A DNA stretch of 64,000 bases from Dyella_B acidisoli (GTDB lineage Bacteria > Pseudomonadota > Gammaproteobacteria > Xanthomonadales > Rhodanobacteraceae): positions 2,790,001-2,854,000 of the forward strand of contig NZ_CP064031.1 of assembly GCF_049532895.1 (NCBI RefSeq), given 5' to 3'. Numbering within the stretch: position 1 is the first letter of the stretch; every line of letters begins with the position of its first letter. Shown here piece by piece: positions 16,339 to 25,468 of the stretch. Both the position numbers and the translations under genes were made by a program. The notes beneath the pieces are model-generated. The model had not been told where the DNA came from and did no database searches. It saw nothing but the letters and a program-made list of their open reading frames with translations.

Positions 16339-16830
16339 TCAGCGGCGCGCGCGGAAGAAGTCGCGTAACAACGCTGCCGACTCTTCCGCCAGCAAGCCAC
16401 CTTGTACTTCGATGCGGTGATTGTGGCGATCGGAAATCAGCGTATCGAACACGCTACCGGCCGCGCCTGTCTTCGGATCGGTCGTACCGTAAACGACGCG
16501 CCCCACACGCGCATGCACCAGTGCCATCGAGCACATCGCACACGGCTCCAGGGTGACGTAGAGCGTGGCACCGACAATGCGGTAATTCGCCAGTTTCTCC
16601 CCCGCCGCACGTAAAGCCATGATTTCGGCATGCGCCGTTGGGTCATGCAGCGTGATGTTGCGGTTCCAGCCCAGGCCGACCATTTGTCCATCCTGCACAA
16701 GGACTGCACCTACCGGCACTTCGTTCTCCGCATCGCGTGCATGCTCCGCGAGCTGCAGCGCACGGCGCATGTAAGCCTCGTCTTCGGGAGTAAAGACCGG
16801 CGAAGTGTTATCCGGAATTGTTTCGTTCAT
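16339..16830 (-). CDS. tadA: tRNA adenosine(34) deaminase TadA
   Basis: 163 residues with the cytidine/adenosine deaminase zinc site: HAE (His67, Glu69) and PCAMC (Cys97, Cys100). The family landmarks VPVGAVLVQDG, WNRNITLHDPTAHAEIMALR and YGTTDPKTGAAGSVF are all present. It converts adenosine 34 of tRNA-Arg(ACG) to inosine for decoding CGN codons. Length fits the family (~160). It is convergent with the sirtuin gene and followed upstream by a gene-poor patch. Starts at ATG 16830, the only Met before the conserved domain. Confidence 0.95.
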   Translation of the reverse strand: MNETIPDNTSPVFTPEDEAYMRRALQLAEHARDAENEVPVGAVLVQDGQMVGLGWNRNITLHDPTAHAEIMALRAAGEKLANYRIVGATLYVTLEPCAMCSMALVHARVGRVVYGTTDPKTGAAGSVFDTLISDRHNHRIEVQGGLLAEESAALLRDFFRARR

Positions 16831-17129
16831 GGCGTGCTTTACGGATGTTCCTGCCAGGCTTACACATCACCCACCTCACAACCGCAGGCGGATAACGAGG
16901 GGTCGCCATCATCTCAGTTTGGTAAGGACTTGGGCCGAGTAAGGTATCGCCTAGATAACTTTAAATCCACCAACGCACCCTACTCTCAGGAAATCAACCA
17001 GCGCGTCCCCTATCTTCCAAGCACTTTATTACTGGTCGTGCTGGCGTACCCGCACCATCGTGGAGGGGTGAACGACACCATCAGTGCTACCGTCAGAAAT
17101 TCGCGCTTGCTGGCGAACGCTGCACCGAC
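16831..17129. other. Gene-poor patch upstream of tadA
   Basis: About 300 nt lower in G+C than its surroundings (for example CTAGATAACTTTAAATCC near 16955). No frame on either strand gave a recognisable protein. It directly adjoins the alcohol dehydrogenase remnant and may be decayed DNA. It probably also holds the tadA promoter. Confidence 0.4.
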
Positions 17130-17405
17130 TTAGAGCTCAAGGCAAACTTTGCCGAAGTGGTCCTGAGATTCGTAGTGCTTAAACGCGGCAACGATTTCCG
17201 ATAGTGAAAAACAGCGGTCGATAAGCGGATTTAAGGAATTTGCCGTCAATGCGCGAACCATATCCTCTTGATCTGCCCGGCTGCCGGCGGAAATTCAATT
17301 GATCTCGCGCCTTGGCGTGGAGGGAGGATCTTCCTCGACCAGTTTGAGATTTTCCAAGCCTGCTGGCGCGCTCAATCTCACAAGTCGCATGGAATAGCTC
17401 CGTAT
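17130..17405 (-). pseudogene. Internally deleted zinc-type alcohol dehydrogenase remnant
   Basis: On the minus strand the frame from ~17405 reads a typical N-terminus of a medium-chain quinone/alcohol dehydrogenase (SYSMRLVRLSAPAGLENLKL then VEEDPPSTPRREI). It then meets TGA at 17297-17295 and continues, in the same frame, with the family C-terminus (ISAGSRADQEDMVRALTAN, SLNPLIDRCFSLSEIV, HFGKVCLEL) to TAA at 17132-17130. About 35 N-terminal and 55 C-terminal residues remain of ~330, so roughly 240 codons were lost at the junction near 17295-17304. The usual ATG position before RSYS reads ATA. The product cannot be functional. The assignment rests on motif memory, not a search. Confidence 0.7.
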
Positions 17406-17424
17406 TTAGACGCTGTGAGCGAAG

Positions 17425-18198
17425 TCAGTCGCGTTTCCGGAACGCAGCTTCTCCGGCCTCAGAAACCTCGACCCATTTCTTGTCGGGCTCCGCATTGGCA
17501 ACATAGTTGTCGTGCCAATTCCACCATTTGTAGGGTGGGCTCTGAGGGTAGCCTTCGGGCGAATCCTCCCACGTTTCCTGGCGACCGAGCGGAGTCAGAT
17601 CGAGATAGCTCCAGGTTGTCCCCATCGCTTCGTCGCCCCGGTTGTTGATGAAGTAAGTGCGAAATATTTTTCCGCCGTCGCGGATGAACACATTGTGGCC
17701 ATGCCATTCGTCCACGCCAAAATCCGCATCGAAACTGTCGATGATGGTGTACCAGGGCATCTCCCAGCCCATCCGCGCTTTTAAGCGGGCAATATCGGGC
17801 TGCTGCGCACGAGAGGCATAGACCAGCGTGGTGTCGCGCGCGTTCAAATGCGCGAGATGCGCGACCTGGTCAGCGCCCAGCGAGCAGCCGCGGCAAGCAT
17901 AATCAGGCCAGCCATGCACGCCAGGCTCGTAAAAAGCGCGATAGACGATCAGCTGTCGGCGGCCTTCGAACAGGTCGAGCAGGCTGACTTTGCCATGAGG
18001 TCCTTCGAAGAAATACGCCTTCTCCACGGCCATCCACGGCATGCGCCGCCGCTCGGCCGCAAGCTTGTCGCGGGCGTGAGTGAAGGCCTTTTCCTTCACC
18101 AGCATCTCTTGTCGCGCCGCCTCCCAGTCCTGGGGCGAGACGACGGGTGGCGTCTTCAGGGTCTCGGGAATCCCACTCTTTTCCGACGATGTGCTCAT
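17425..18198 (-). CDS. DUF899 thioredoxin-like protein
   Basis: 257 residues. DUF899 landmarks are RRRMPWMAVEKAYFFEGP, LIVYRAFYEPG, WPDYACRGCSLGADQ with a CxxC pair, DTTLVYASRA, GWEMPWYTI, DFGVDEWHGHNVFIRDG and a Tyr/Trp-rich tail (YKWWNWHDNY). The family has a thioredoxin-like fold; its reaction is not established. ATG 18198 is chosen because GGAG lies 6 nt upstream; ATG 18204 and a longer frame are less well placed. The gene lies upstream of the alcohol dehydrogenase remnant on the same strand, so the two may once have been an operon. Function remains unknown. Confidence 0.82.
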   Translation of the reverse strand: MSTSSEKSGIPETLKTPPVVSPQDWEAARQEMLVKEKAFTHARDKLAAERRRMPWMAVEKAYFFEGPHGKVSLLDLFEGRRQLIVYRAFYEPGVHGWPDYACRGCSLGADQVAHLAHLNARDTTLVYASRAQQPDIARLKARMGWEMPWYTIIDSFDADFGVDEWHGHNVFIRDGGKIFRTYFINNRGDEAMGTTWSYLDLTPLGRQETWEDSPEGYPQSPPYKWWNWHDNYVANAEPDKKWVEVSEAGEAAFRKRD

Positions 18199-18405
18199 GA
18201 CCATCTCCGCGTGCCGTTCATGCGCTGATAGTGCGCGCGGTCGTGCGAAGAGTGGGAGTGACAAGTGTGGCGGGATTGTTGTCCTGAACTCAAGGAACGC
18301 GCGGGCTAAAGCACAAATGTCAAAAATGATTATGAGGACCGGTGGTTGTGCCGCCTCAAGGACGTGAGCTGGAACGCGGCCCCTAGCATCAAACCGCCCA
18401 AATGC

Positions 18406-18433
18406 AGCAAGGGCGCCTTGCGGCGCCCTTGCT
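18406..18433 (-). terminator. Terminator-like hairpin downstream of guaA
   Basis: AGCAAGGGCGCC-TTGC-GGCGCCCTTGCT is a perfect 12-bp stem 7 nt after the guaA stop. The following minus-strand bases (GCATTTGG) are only weakly T-rich. Confidence 0.7.
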
Positions 18434-18440
18434 GTTCAAC

Positions 18441-20021
18441 TCACTCCCACTCAATCGTGGCTGGCGGCTTGCCGCTTATGTCATAAACCACACGAGAAAT
18501 GCCGCGTATCTCATTGATAATGCGATTGGACACAGTGCCGAGGAAGCCGTACGGCAGCTCGGCCCAGTGTGCGGTCATGAAATCGATGGTTTCGACCGCA
18601 CGCAGCGCGACCACCCATTCGTAGGCACGCGCATCGCCCACTACGCCGACCGACTTCACCGGCAGGAATACCGCAAAGGCCTGGCTGACTTTGTCGTAGA
18701 GATCGGCCTTACGCAGTTCCTCGATGAAGATCGCGTCGGCGCGTGCCAGCAGTTCGGCGTATTCAGGCTTTACTTCACCCAGGATGCGCACGCCCAAGCC
18801 GGGGCCTGGGAACGGGTGGCGGTAGACCATTTCACGCGGCAGGCCGAGTTCCACCCCGATGCGGCGTACCTCGTCCTTGAACAGTTCGCGCAGCGGTTCG
18901 ACCAGCTTGAGCTTCATGTGCTCCGGCAGGCCGCCCACGTTGTGGTGGCTTTTGATGACGTGGGCCTTGCCGGTCTTGCTGCCGGCAGATTCGATCACGT
19001 CCGGATAGATGGTGCCTTGCGCCAGCCACTTCACTTGGCCACTACCGGCGGCGGTGACCTTGGCCGATTCTTCGTCGAAGATCTCCACGAACAGACGACC
19101 GATGATCTTGCGCTTGGCTTCCGGATCGGCCTCGCCCTCCAACGCCTTGAAGTAGCGCTCGGCGGCGTTGACGCGGATGACTTTGACGCCCATGTGCTCG
19201 GCCATGGTGGCCATCACCTGATCGCCCTCTTGCCAGCGCAAAAGGCCGGTATCGACGAAAACGCAGGTGAGCTGATCGCCGATCGCACGATGCAACAGCG
19301 CAGCAACGACGGATGAATCCACGCCACCCGATAGACCGAGCAGCACGTGATCCTTGCCGACCTGCTCGCGCACACGGGCGATCTGGTCGTCGATGATGTG
19401 AGCGGCGGTCCACAGCGTCTGGCAACCGCAGATGTCCGCAACGAAGCGCTTGAGCAGCGTCGTACCCTGCTTGGTGTGTGTCACTTCCGGATGGAACTGC
19501 ACGCCGTACCAGCGCTTGGTTTCGTTCGACATCGCGGCGACCGGAATGCGGTCGGTAACGGCGGTGACGGTGAAATCAGGCGGCGCCTTGGCGACGTGGT
19601 CGCCGTGGCTCATCCAGACTTCCAGCGCCTGGAAGGAATCGTGATCGGTGAGGCCGTTGAGCAATTTGTCCGCGGCGACTACGTCCACGCGCGCATGACC
19701 GAATTCGCGTGCATCGGCGGCTTCCGTAGCACCACCCAATTGCGCAGCCATCGTCTGCATGCCGTAGCAGATGCCGAGAATGGGCAGGCCCGAATCGAAC
19801 ACTTCCTGCGGCGCTTTCGGCGCACCGTGTTCGGTGGTGGACTCCGGACCGCCGGAGAGAATGATGCCCTTGGCGCCGAACGCGGCGATCTCGGCGGGAT
19901 TATGGTCCCAGGCCCAGATCTCGCAATAGACGCCGATTTCGCGGATGCGCCGCGCGATCAACTGGGTGTACTGCGCACCGAAATCGAGGATGAGGATTTT
20001 GTCGCTGTGGATGTTGGTCAT
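18441..20021 (-). CDS. guaA: GMP synthase (glutamine-hydrolysing)
   Basis: 526 residues, the usual length. The class I glutamine amidotransferase half carries LGICYGMQ with nucleophile Cys85 and the VQFHPEVTHT His/Glu pair. The synthetase half has the PP-loop GLSGGVDSSV, followed by the dimerisation domain ending KPPATIEWE. It makes GMP from XMP, ATP and glutamine. ATG 20021 opens MTNIHSDKILILDFGAQYTQ; a 17-residue upstream extension is not family-like. It follows guaB on the same strand across a 213-nt gap, the classic guaBA order, though the gap is unusually long. Confidence 0.97.
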   Translation of the reverse strand: MTNIHSDKILILDFGAQYTQLIARRIREIGVYCEIWAWDHNPAEIAAFGAKGIILSGGPESTTEHGAPKAPQEVFDSGLPILGICYGMQTMAAQLGGATEAADAREFGHARVDVVAADKLLNGLTDHDSFQALEVWMSHGDHVAKAPPDFTVTAVTDRIPVAAMSNETKRWYGVQFHPEVTHTKQGTTLLKRFVADICGCQTLWTAAHIIDDQIARVREQVGKDHVLLGLSGGVDSSVVAALLHRAIGDQLTCVFVDTGLLRWQEGDQVMATMAEHMGVKVIRVNAAERYFKALEGEADPEAKRKIIGRLFVEIFDEESAKVTAAGSGQVKWLAQGTIYPDVIESAGSKTGKAHVIKSHHNVGGLPEHMKLKLVEPLRELFKDEVRRIGVELGLPREMVYRHPFPGPGLGVRILGEVKPEYAELLARADAIFIEELRKADLYDKVSQAFAVFLPVKSVGVVGDARAYEWVVALRAVETIDFMTAHWAELPYGFLGTVSNRIINEIRGISRVVYDISGKPPATIEWE

Positions 20022-20067
20022 GGCAGCGAGATCACAGAGTGGTGGGTAAGCGGACAAGCGCCTCGGC

Positions 20068-20093
20068 GTCATCCCGGCGTAGGCCTGGATCCA
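20068..20093. repeat. Family B half element, B5
   Basis: GTCATCCCGGCGTAGGCCTG and GATCCA look like one arm of a family-B pair (compare CATTCCCGC...GGGAATCCA at 8.9 kb). The other arm is missing. It occupies part of the guaB-guaA gap. Confidence 0.5.
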
Positions 20094-20234
20094 CTAAAGA
20101 CACGTCGTGCGAAGCACTCAAAACCAATGTTGATTGTGTGCTTCTCACGCGTATCAAACTGGACTCCGGTCTGCACCGAGGTGCTTTACAACAGCGAAGC
20201 TGGTCAACGACGAGCGATACAACGCTCGTGACGA

Positions 20235-21692
20235 TCACGAATTCAGCCGATAATTCGGCGCTTCCTTCGTGATCTGGATATCGTGCGGATGCGCTTCGGT
20301 AACACCGGCCGAGGTGACTTTCACGAACTGCGCTTTATTGCGCACATCCTCGATCGTCGCCGCGCCGAGATAGCCCATCGAAGCGCGCAGACCACCGATC
20401 AGCTGGTGGATGATGTTGCGCAGCGGACCGCGGTACGGCACGCGGCCTTCGATGCCTTCCGGCACCAGCTTGTCGGCGTCGGCTTCATCCTGGAAGTAGC
20501 GATCCTTGGAACCCAGCGCCATCGCGCCGATCGAACCCATGCCGCGATAGCTCTTGTAGGAGCGGCCCTGGAACAGCTCCACTTCGCCCGGCGATTCCTC
20601 AGTGCCGGCGAACATGGAGCCGAGCATCACCGTGGAAGCACCGGCAGCCAGTGCCTTGGGAATATCACCCGAGTAACGGATGCCGCCATCGGCGATCAGT
20701 GGGATGGTGTCCTTCAGCGCGGTCGCCACCATGTCGATGGCGGTAATTTGCGGTACGCCTACGCCGGCAACCACACGTGTGGTGCAAATCGAACCGGGAC
20801 CTACGCCGACCTTGACTGCATCCGCACCGGCATCGCGCAACGCCAACGCGGCATCACCGGTGACGATGTTGCCGGCGATCAACTGCACCTGCGGGAAATT
20901 TTTCTTCACCCAGGCAGCGCGTTCGATCACGCCTTGCGAATGACCGTGCGCGGTGTCCACCACGATGACATCCACGCCTGCTGCCACCAATGCTTCGACG
21001 CGCTGTTCGGTATCGCCGCCCACGCCGACGGCAGCACCAACCAGCAGACGTTCATGGGCATCCTTGGCAGCGTTGGGGTTGTCGCGGGCTTTCTGGATAT
21101 CTTTGACGGTGATCAAGCCGCGCAGTTGAAACGCGTCGTTCACTACCAGCACTTTTTCGATACGGTTCTTGTGCAACAGCTGCAGCACTTCGTCCTGGCT
21201 GGCGCCTTCCCTCACGGTGACCAGCTTTTCCTGGCGCGTCATGATGTTGCGCACGGGATCATCGTGCTTGCGCTCGAAGCGCAGATCGCGGCTAGTGACG
21301 ATACCAACCAGTTGCTCCCCTTCCACCACCGGCACGCCGGAAATGTTGTGCGCGCGGGTGAGCTTGAGCACATCGCGAATGGAGGTGTGCGGAGTGACGG
21401 TGATCGGGCTGCGGATGACGCCGGCTTCGAATTTCTTCACCAGGCGCACTTCGGCGGCCTGCTGTTCGGCGGTCATGTTCTTGTGGATGATGCCGATGCC
21501 GCCGTTCTGCGCCATGGTGATGGCGAGCCGGGCTTCGGTAACAGTGTCCATGGCAGCGGACACGATGGGGATGTTCAGTCGAAGGTTCCGCGTGAGTCGC
21601 GTGGAGGTGTCCACGTCGCGCGGCAAGATTTGGGAATGGGCCGGGACGAGGTAAACGTCGTCGTAAGTAAGGGCCTCGGCGAGGATGCGCAT
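20235..21692 (-). CDS. guaB: IMP dehydrogenase
   Basis: 485 residues. The barrel starts LTYDDVYLVPAHS, is interrupted by a pair of CBS domains (~90-205, e.g. TVTPHTSIRDVLKLTRAHNI), and carries the catalytic loop GPGSICTTRVVAGVGVPQ with its Cys near residue 304 and the YRGMGSIGAM phosphate loop. It oxidises IMP to XMP with NAD+, the committed step to GMP. Complete in length with a normal C-terminus. The ~145 nt before it include a partial family-C repeat and the likely promoter of the guaBA unit. Confidence 0.97.
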   Translation of the reverse strand: MRILAEALTYDDVYLVPAHSQILPRDVDTSTRLTRNLRLNIPIVSAAMDTVTEARLAITMAQNGGIGIIHKNMTAEQQAAEVRLVKKFEAGVIRSPITVTPHTSIRDVLKLTRAHNISGVPVVEGEQLVGIVTSRDLRFERKHDDPVRNIMTRQEKLVTVREGASQDEVLQLLHKNRIEKVLVVNDAFQLRGLITVKDIQKARDNPNAAKDAHERLLVGAAVGVGGDTEQRVEALVAAGVDVIVVDTAHGHSQGVIERAAWVKKNFPQVQLIAGNIVTGDAALALRDAGADAVKVGVGPGSICTTRVVAGVGVPQITAIDMVATALKDTIPLIADGGIRYSGDIPKALAAGASTVMLGSMFAGTEESPGEVELFQGRSYKSYRGMGSIGAMALGSKDRYFQDEADADKLVPEGIEGRVPYRGPLRNIIHQLIGGLRASMGYLGAATIEDVRNKAQFVKVTSAGVTEAHPHDIQITKEAPNYRLNS

Positions 21693-21802
21693 GCGAAAAG
21701 TCCCGCTGCAAAGAGAGGATTATACGCAGGAGTTGGGCTCGGCGCGAGTTTTGCTTGTGCGTTTTTTGTTTCTTCTTCTCATCGGCAAGACGGGTGGTGC
21801 CT

Positions 21803-21828
21803 TTAGGTTGGGATACAAACCCCAATGT
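21803..21828. repeat. Partial family C repeat, C3
   Basis: TAGGTTGGGATACAAACCCC followed by AATG has the family-C left arm and loop, but the right arm is degraded. It lies between folD and guaB, both on the minus strand. Confidence 0.55.
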
Positions 21829-21836
21829 GCAAAGCT

Positions 21837-22691
21837 TTAGGCGTCGCGCGCTTCGGCCGCTTCCAATGTGTTTTCCATCAGCGTAGCGACGGTCATCGGC
21901 CCCACGCCGCCGGGTACGGGTGTGATCCAGCTTGCGCGCTCGACAGCCACGCCGAAATCCACGTCGCCAACTAGACGCCCATCGTCCAGGCGATTAATGC
22001 CCACGTCCACAACGACTGCACCCGGCTTGATCCAATCACCCTTCACCAATCCAGGCTTGCCCACGGCGACGACCAGGATGTCGGCCTGCCGCACATAGGT
22101 TTCTAGATCACGAGTAAAGCGATGGCAGCATGTCGTGGTGCAGCCGGCGATCAGCAACTCCAGCGCCAACGGACGGCCCACGTGGTTGGAAACACCGACC
22201 ACCACTGCATGCTGGCCACGTACCGGCCGATCGGTATGACCGAGCAGCGTCATCACACCGCGGGGCGTGCAAGGACGCAGGCCGAAACGGCGTAGCGCAA
22301 GGCGCCCTACGTTGACGGCCTGGAAGCCGTCCACATCCTTGTTGGGATCGATGCGGTCTACCAGCGCATCTTCGTCGATGTGCTCCGGCAACGGCGATTG
22401 CACGAGGATACCGTGCACATCTGGATCAGCGTTGAGCTTGTCGATCAGCGCAAATAGCTCGTCCTGCGTAGCGCTGGCCGGCAGGTCGTAGTCGTAGGAG
22501 CGGAAACCGACTTGGTGGCAGGCCTTGCGCTTGTTGCGCACGTAGACTGAAGACGCTGCATCGCTCCCCACCAGCACCACGGCCAGGCCGGGCTCCATCT
22601 TGCCCTGGGCTTTGCGTTCACTGACGCGCTTGGCGATGCGATCCAGCAATTCCTGCGCGATGCGTTTGCCGTCGAGAATGCGTGCGCTCAT
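21837..22691 (-). CDS. folD: Bifunctional methylenetetrahydrofolate dehydrogenase/cyclohydrolase
   Basis: 284 residues of the FolD family. YVRNKRKACHQVGF contains the catalytic Lys, GILVQSPLPEHIDED and PNKDVDGFQAVNVGRL form the substrate pocket, PCTPRGVM precedes the NADP domain, and GVGPMTVATLMENT closes the protein. It interconverts 5,10-methylene- and 10-formyl-tetrahydrofolate for purine and methionine synthesis. It lies upstream of guaBA on the same strand, a sensible purine-related neighbour. One substitution-like feature: ISNHVGRPLALEL-type motif reads VSNHVGRPLALELL, where GRS.IVG is common, so the dehydrogenase loop is slightly unusual. Confidence 0.95.
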   Translation of the reverse strand: MSARILDGKRIAQELLDRIAKRVSERKAQGKMEPGLAVVLVGSDAASSVYVRNKRKACHQVGFRSYDYDLPASATQDELFALIDKLNADPDVHGILVQSPLPEHIDEDALVDRIDPNKDVDGFQAVNVGRLALRRFGLRPCTPRGVMTLLGHTDRPVRGQHAVVVGVSNHVGRPLALELLIAGCTTTCCHRFTRDLETYVRQADILVVAVGKPGLVKGDWIKPGAVVVDVGINRLDDGRLVGDVDFGVAVERASWITPVPGGVGPMTVATLMENTLEAAEARDA

Positions 22692-22759
22692 GGGGAGTCC
22701 TGACTTGCGAGGTGCGCATTATCGCCGAATAACCACGTGGTTTGCGGTGAGGTTCGCAC

Positions 22760-23923
22760 TCAGCCCGCAGCGCAGAACCGCTCGATGTCCTCGTATCCAT
22801 GGAACGTCGCATCAGGGCCGCATCCCGGACATGCCGGATCGCGCGGCAACCGCGTTTCGCGGAACCGCATGCTCAAGGCATCAAATGACAGCAGCCGCCC
22901 AACCAGCGGGTCACCGATGCCCAGAATGAGTTTCAGCGCCTCGGTGGCTTGCAGCAGGCCGACCATGCCCGGGAGCACGCCCAGCACGCCAGCCTCGCTG
23001 CAATTCGGGGCGTCGGCCGCATCAGGCGGTTCGGGGAAAAGGCAGCGGTAGCATGGCGAGTTCTCGCGCCGCGGGTCGAACACGCTCACTTGACCAGTGA
23101 AGCGTTCGACCGCGCCATACACCATGGGCATGTTCAAGCGGCGGGTTGACGCGGCAAGCAGATAGCGCGCGGGAAAATTGTCCGCGCCGTCTACCACCAG
23201 ATCATGCCCTTGCAGCAAACGCTCCACATTGTCAGCACGCAGTCGCTCGTTATGCAGTTCTACTTTTACACGTGGATTGAGCGCAGCCAGCGTCATGCGA
23301 GCCGATTCGGTTTTCGGCATACCGACGCGCGCATCGGCGTGAATGACTTGGCGGTGCAGGTTGGAACGCTCAACGCGATCGTCGTCGATCAAGGTAAGCC
23401 GCCCCACTCCGGCAGTAGCCAGATAGAGCGCGGCAGGTGCACCTAAGCCACCTGCGCCTAGCAGCACTACGCTGGCCTGCGTGAGTTTGAGCTGCCCGGC
23501 CTCGCCTACTTGTGGAAGCCGCAACTGACGCGCGTAACGTTCTACCGAATCCGTGTCGAGTTGGGCACTGCTGATAGGCAACCCTTCGGTCTTCCAGCGT
23601 TCGAAGCCGCCGGATACTGACGCGACGTTGCGATAACCCATTCGCTGTAAAGCTTCGGCGGCGAATAGTGAGCGGACACCGCTGCCGCATAGGGTGAGTA
23701 TTTCACGTTCGCGACTGGGTTCCTGGCTTTCGATGCGTAGCTCGAGGAAACCGCGCGACAGGGCTAGCGCGCCAGCGGGAGACCCCGTTGCGCGCTCGTT
23801 GTCTTCGCGTACATCGATCAGCAATGCGCCTTGCGCCTGCTTACGCAGGGCTTCGGCAGGGGAAAGCTCGGGTACGCGTTGGCGTAGTTCGGCGAGCCAG
23901 GATTCGCGGTCGAGGGGATTCAT
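22760..23923 (-). CDS. moeB: Rhodanese-MoeB/ThiF adenylyltransferase fusion
   Basis: 387 residues. An N-terminal rhodanese domain (~20-115) has active Cys79 in LCGSGVRS. A ThiF/E1-like domain follows from ~125: RYARQLRLPQVGEAGQLKL, nucleotide loop LLGAGGLGAP, NLHRQVIH, DGADNFPARYL, and the zinc Cys pairs CYRC and CPGC. It would adenylate the C-terminal Gly of a ubiquitin-like sulfur carrier (MoaD or ThiS), with the rhodanese supplying sulfur. The rhodanese is at the N-terminus, the reverse of eukaryotic MOCS3. No other molybdopterin or thiamine gene is in the window, so the carrier is unassigned. Confidence 0.87.
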   Translation of the reverse strand: MNPLDRESWLAELRQRVPELSPAEALRKQAQGALLIDVREDNERATGSPAGALALSRGFLELRIESQEPSREREILTLCGSGVRSLFAAEALQRMGYRNVASVSGGFERWKTEGLPISSAQLDTDSVERYARQLRLPQVGEAGQLKLTQASVVLLGAGGLGAPAALYLATAGVGRLTLIDDDRVERSNLHRQVIHADARVGMPKTESARMTLAALNPRVKVELHNERLRADNVERLLQGHDLVVDGADNFPARYLLAASTRRLNMPMVYGAVERFTGQVSVFDPRRENSPCYRCLFPEPPDAADAPNCSEAGVLGVLPGMVGLLQATEALKLILGIGDPLVGRLLSFDALSMRFRETRLPRDPACPGCGPDATFHGYEDIERFCAAG

Positions 23924-23961
23924 TTGAGTAGTTTAGCTCGTCACGAGCCACCCTCTCTTGG

Positions 23962-23983
23962 GTAGGTTTGCGCCCCAACCTAC
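23962..23983. repeat. Family C hairpin, C4
   Basis: GTAGGTT-TGCGCCCC-AACCTAC forms a 7-bp stem between der and the moeB-like gene, both on the minus strand. Confidence 0.7.
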
Positions 23984-24049
23984 GAATTGCCAAATATCAG
24001 GCGAACGTGGCCCCTCGTCTCATCGCTGCAGAGGGAGCACGCGCCAGAC

Positions 24050-25450
24050 TTACTTCTTCCGCCGCTTAATCTCACGAATCATGCGCTGCCGCTTGCGCTG
24101 TTGAGCTTCGGTCAGCACGTTCTTTTTGCCCGCAAAGGGATTTTCGCCATCGCGGAAATCGATACGGATTGGCGTGCCTTCCAGCTTGTAGCGTTGCCGG
24201 AAGAAATTTTCCAAGTAACGGCGATACGCAGGCGCGATGTGCTTGGTGCGGCTGCCGTGGATCACGACGGTCGGCGGATTGTTGCCACCAGGATGCGCGA
24301 ATCGCAGCTTCGGCGCATGGCCGCGTACCAGCGGTGGCTGATAGCCTTCGTAGGCGCGTTCGAGCGTGCGAGTGAGATCGGATGAACTGAGTTCGCGCGT
24401 GGCCGAGGTATGTGCGCGTACAACGGCGCGCATCAGCTCACGCAAACCGGAACCATGCAGCGCCGAGATAAATACCTGCTTGGCCCATTCGACAAAGCCG
24501 AGACGACGTTCAAGCGCGCGCTGGCATTGCTCACGCGCATAGGTGTCCATGTCGTCCCACTTGTTGACGGCGATGACCAGCGCCCTGCCCTCGTCGACCA
24601 CATGACCGATCAAGGTGAGATCCTGGTCGGCAAGGTTCTCGCGCGCATCGATCATCACCACCACGACCTGCGCAGCAGCCATCGATTGCAGCGTCTTGAT
24701 GACGCTGAATTTCTCTACACCCTCGTCGACTTTCGATTTGCGTCGCACGCCAGCCGTATCGATCAGCGTGTAACGCTTCCCGTCACGCTCCAATGGCACG
24801 CGGATCGGATCACGCGTGGTGCCGGCGACATCAGAAACGATAAGCCTGTTTTCGCCGAGCAAGCGATTGATCAAGGTGGATTTGCCGGCATTCGGACGGC
24901 CGACGATGGCGACGCGGATACTGCCCTCGTCCTCCGGCGTGAGTTCCTCGTGCGCATCTTCCTGCAATCGCGGCAATACAGCTGCGATCAGCTCCTCGGT
25001 ACCACGGTTGTGCGCGGCAGACAGCGGCAAGGTCTGAGCAATCCCGAATACTGCGAATTCCGCCAGCGCATTCTGCTCGTCCAGGCCGTCGGTCTTGTTG
25101 ACTGCAGCGATGATGGGTTTGCCGCTGCGACGCAGTTCATCGAGGATGCTGCGATCCTGCGGCAGCAGGCCATCGCGCGCATCGACGACGAACACCAACA
25201 CCTGCGCTTCATCGATGGCCAGGCGCACCTGTTGCGCGGTGAGTGCATCGATGCCTTCTTCGACACCGGACAAACCGCCGGTATCGACCACCACGAACGG
25301 GCGTGATCCAGTGCGGCACACGCCGTAATGGCGATCACGTGTAACGCCCGGCATATCGGCCACCAAGGCGTCGCGGCTGCGCGTTAGCGCGTTGAAGAGG
25401 GTCGATTTACCGACGTTGGGACGACCGACCAGGGCGATGACGGGCAGCAC
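24050..25450 (-). CDS. der: Ribosome-associated GTPase Der (EngA)
   Basis: 466 residues with two tandem GTPase domains: first P-loop GRPNVGKST at residues 8-16 with DTGG and NKTD, second GRPNAGKST near 185 with DTAG and NKWD. The C-terminal KH-like domain (KLRFAHPGGNNPPTVVIHG) and a basic tail (QQRKRQRMIREIKRRKK) follow. It is essential for 50S ribosomal subunit assembly. It sits 18 nt downstream of bamB, giving the conserved yfgM-bamB-der order. The tail is a normal feature of the family. Confidence 0.97.
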   Translation of the reverse strand: MLPVIALVGRPNVGKSTLFNALTRSRDALVADMPGVTRDRHYGVCRTGSRPFVVVDTGGLSGVEEGIDALTAQQVRLAIDEAQVLVFVVDARDGLLPQDRSILDELRRSGKPIIAAVNKTDGLDEQNALAEFAVFGIAQTLPLSAAHNRGTEELIAAVLPRLQEDAHEELTPEDEGSIRVAIVGRPNAGKSTLINRLLGENRLIVSDVAGTTRDPIRVPLERDGKRYTLIDTAGVRRKSKVDEGVEKFSVIKTLQSMAAAQVVVVMIDARENLADQDLTLIGHVVDEGRALVIAVNKWDDMDTYAREQCQRALERRLGFVEWAKQVFISALHGSGLRELMRAVVRAHTSATRELSSSDLTRTLERAYEGYQPPLVRGHAPKLRFAHPGGNNPPTVVIHGSRTKHIAPAYRRYLENFFRQRYKLEGTPIRIDFRDGENPFAGKKNVLTEAQQRKRQRMIREIKRRKK

Positions 25451-25468
25451 GAAACATCGTTCCAGCGA

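Noticed and set aside
16630..17133. A 167-codon plus-strand frame in the gene-poor patch
   Set aside because: It overlaps tadA antisense, has no family resemblance and no ribosome site; probably chance.
20283..21806. A 507-codon open frame opposite guaB
   Set aside because: It lies entirely over a conserved gene on the other strand, and its composition (His- and Arg-rich) is that of an antisense shadow in GC-rich DNA.
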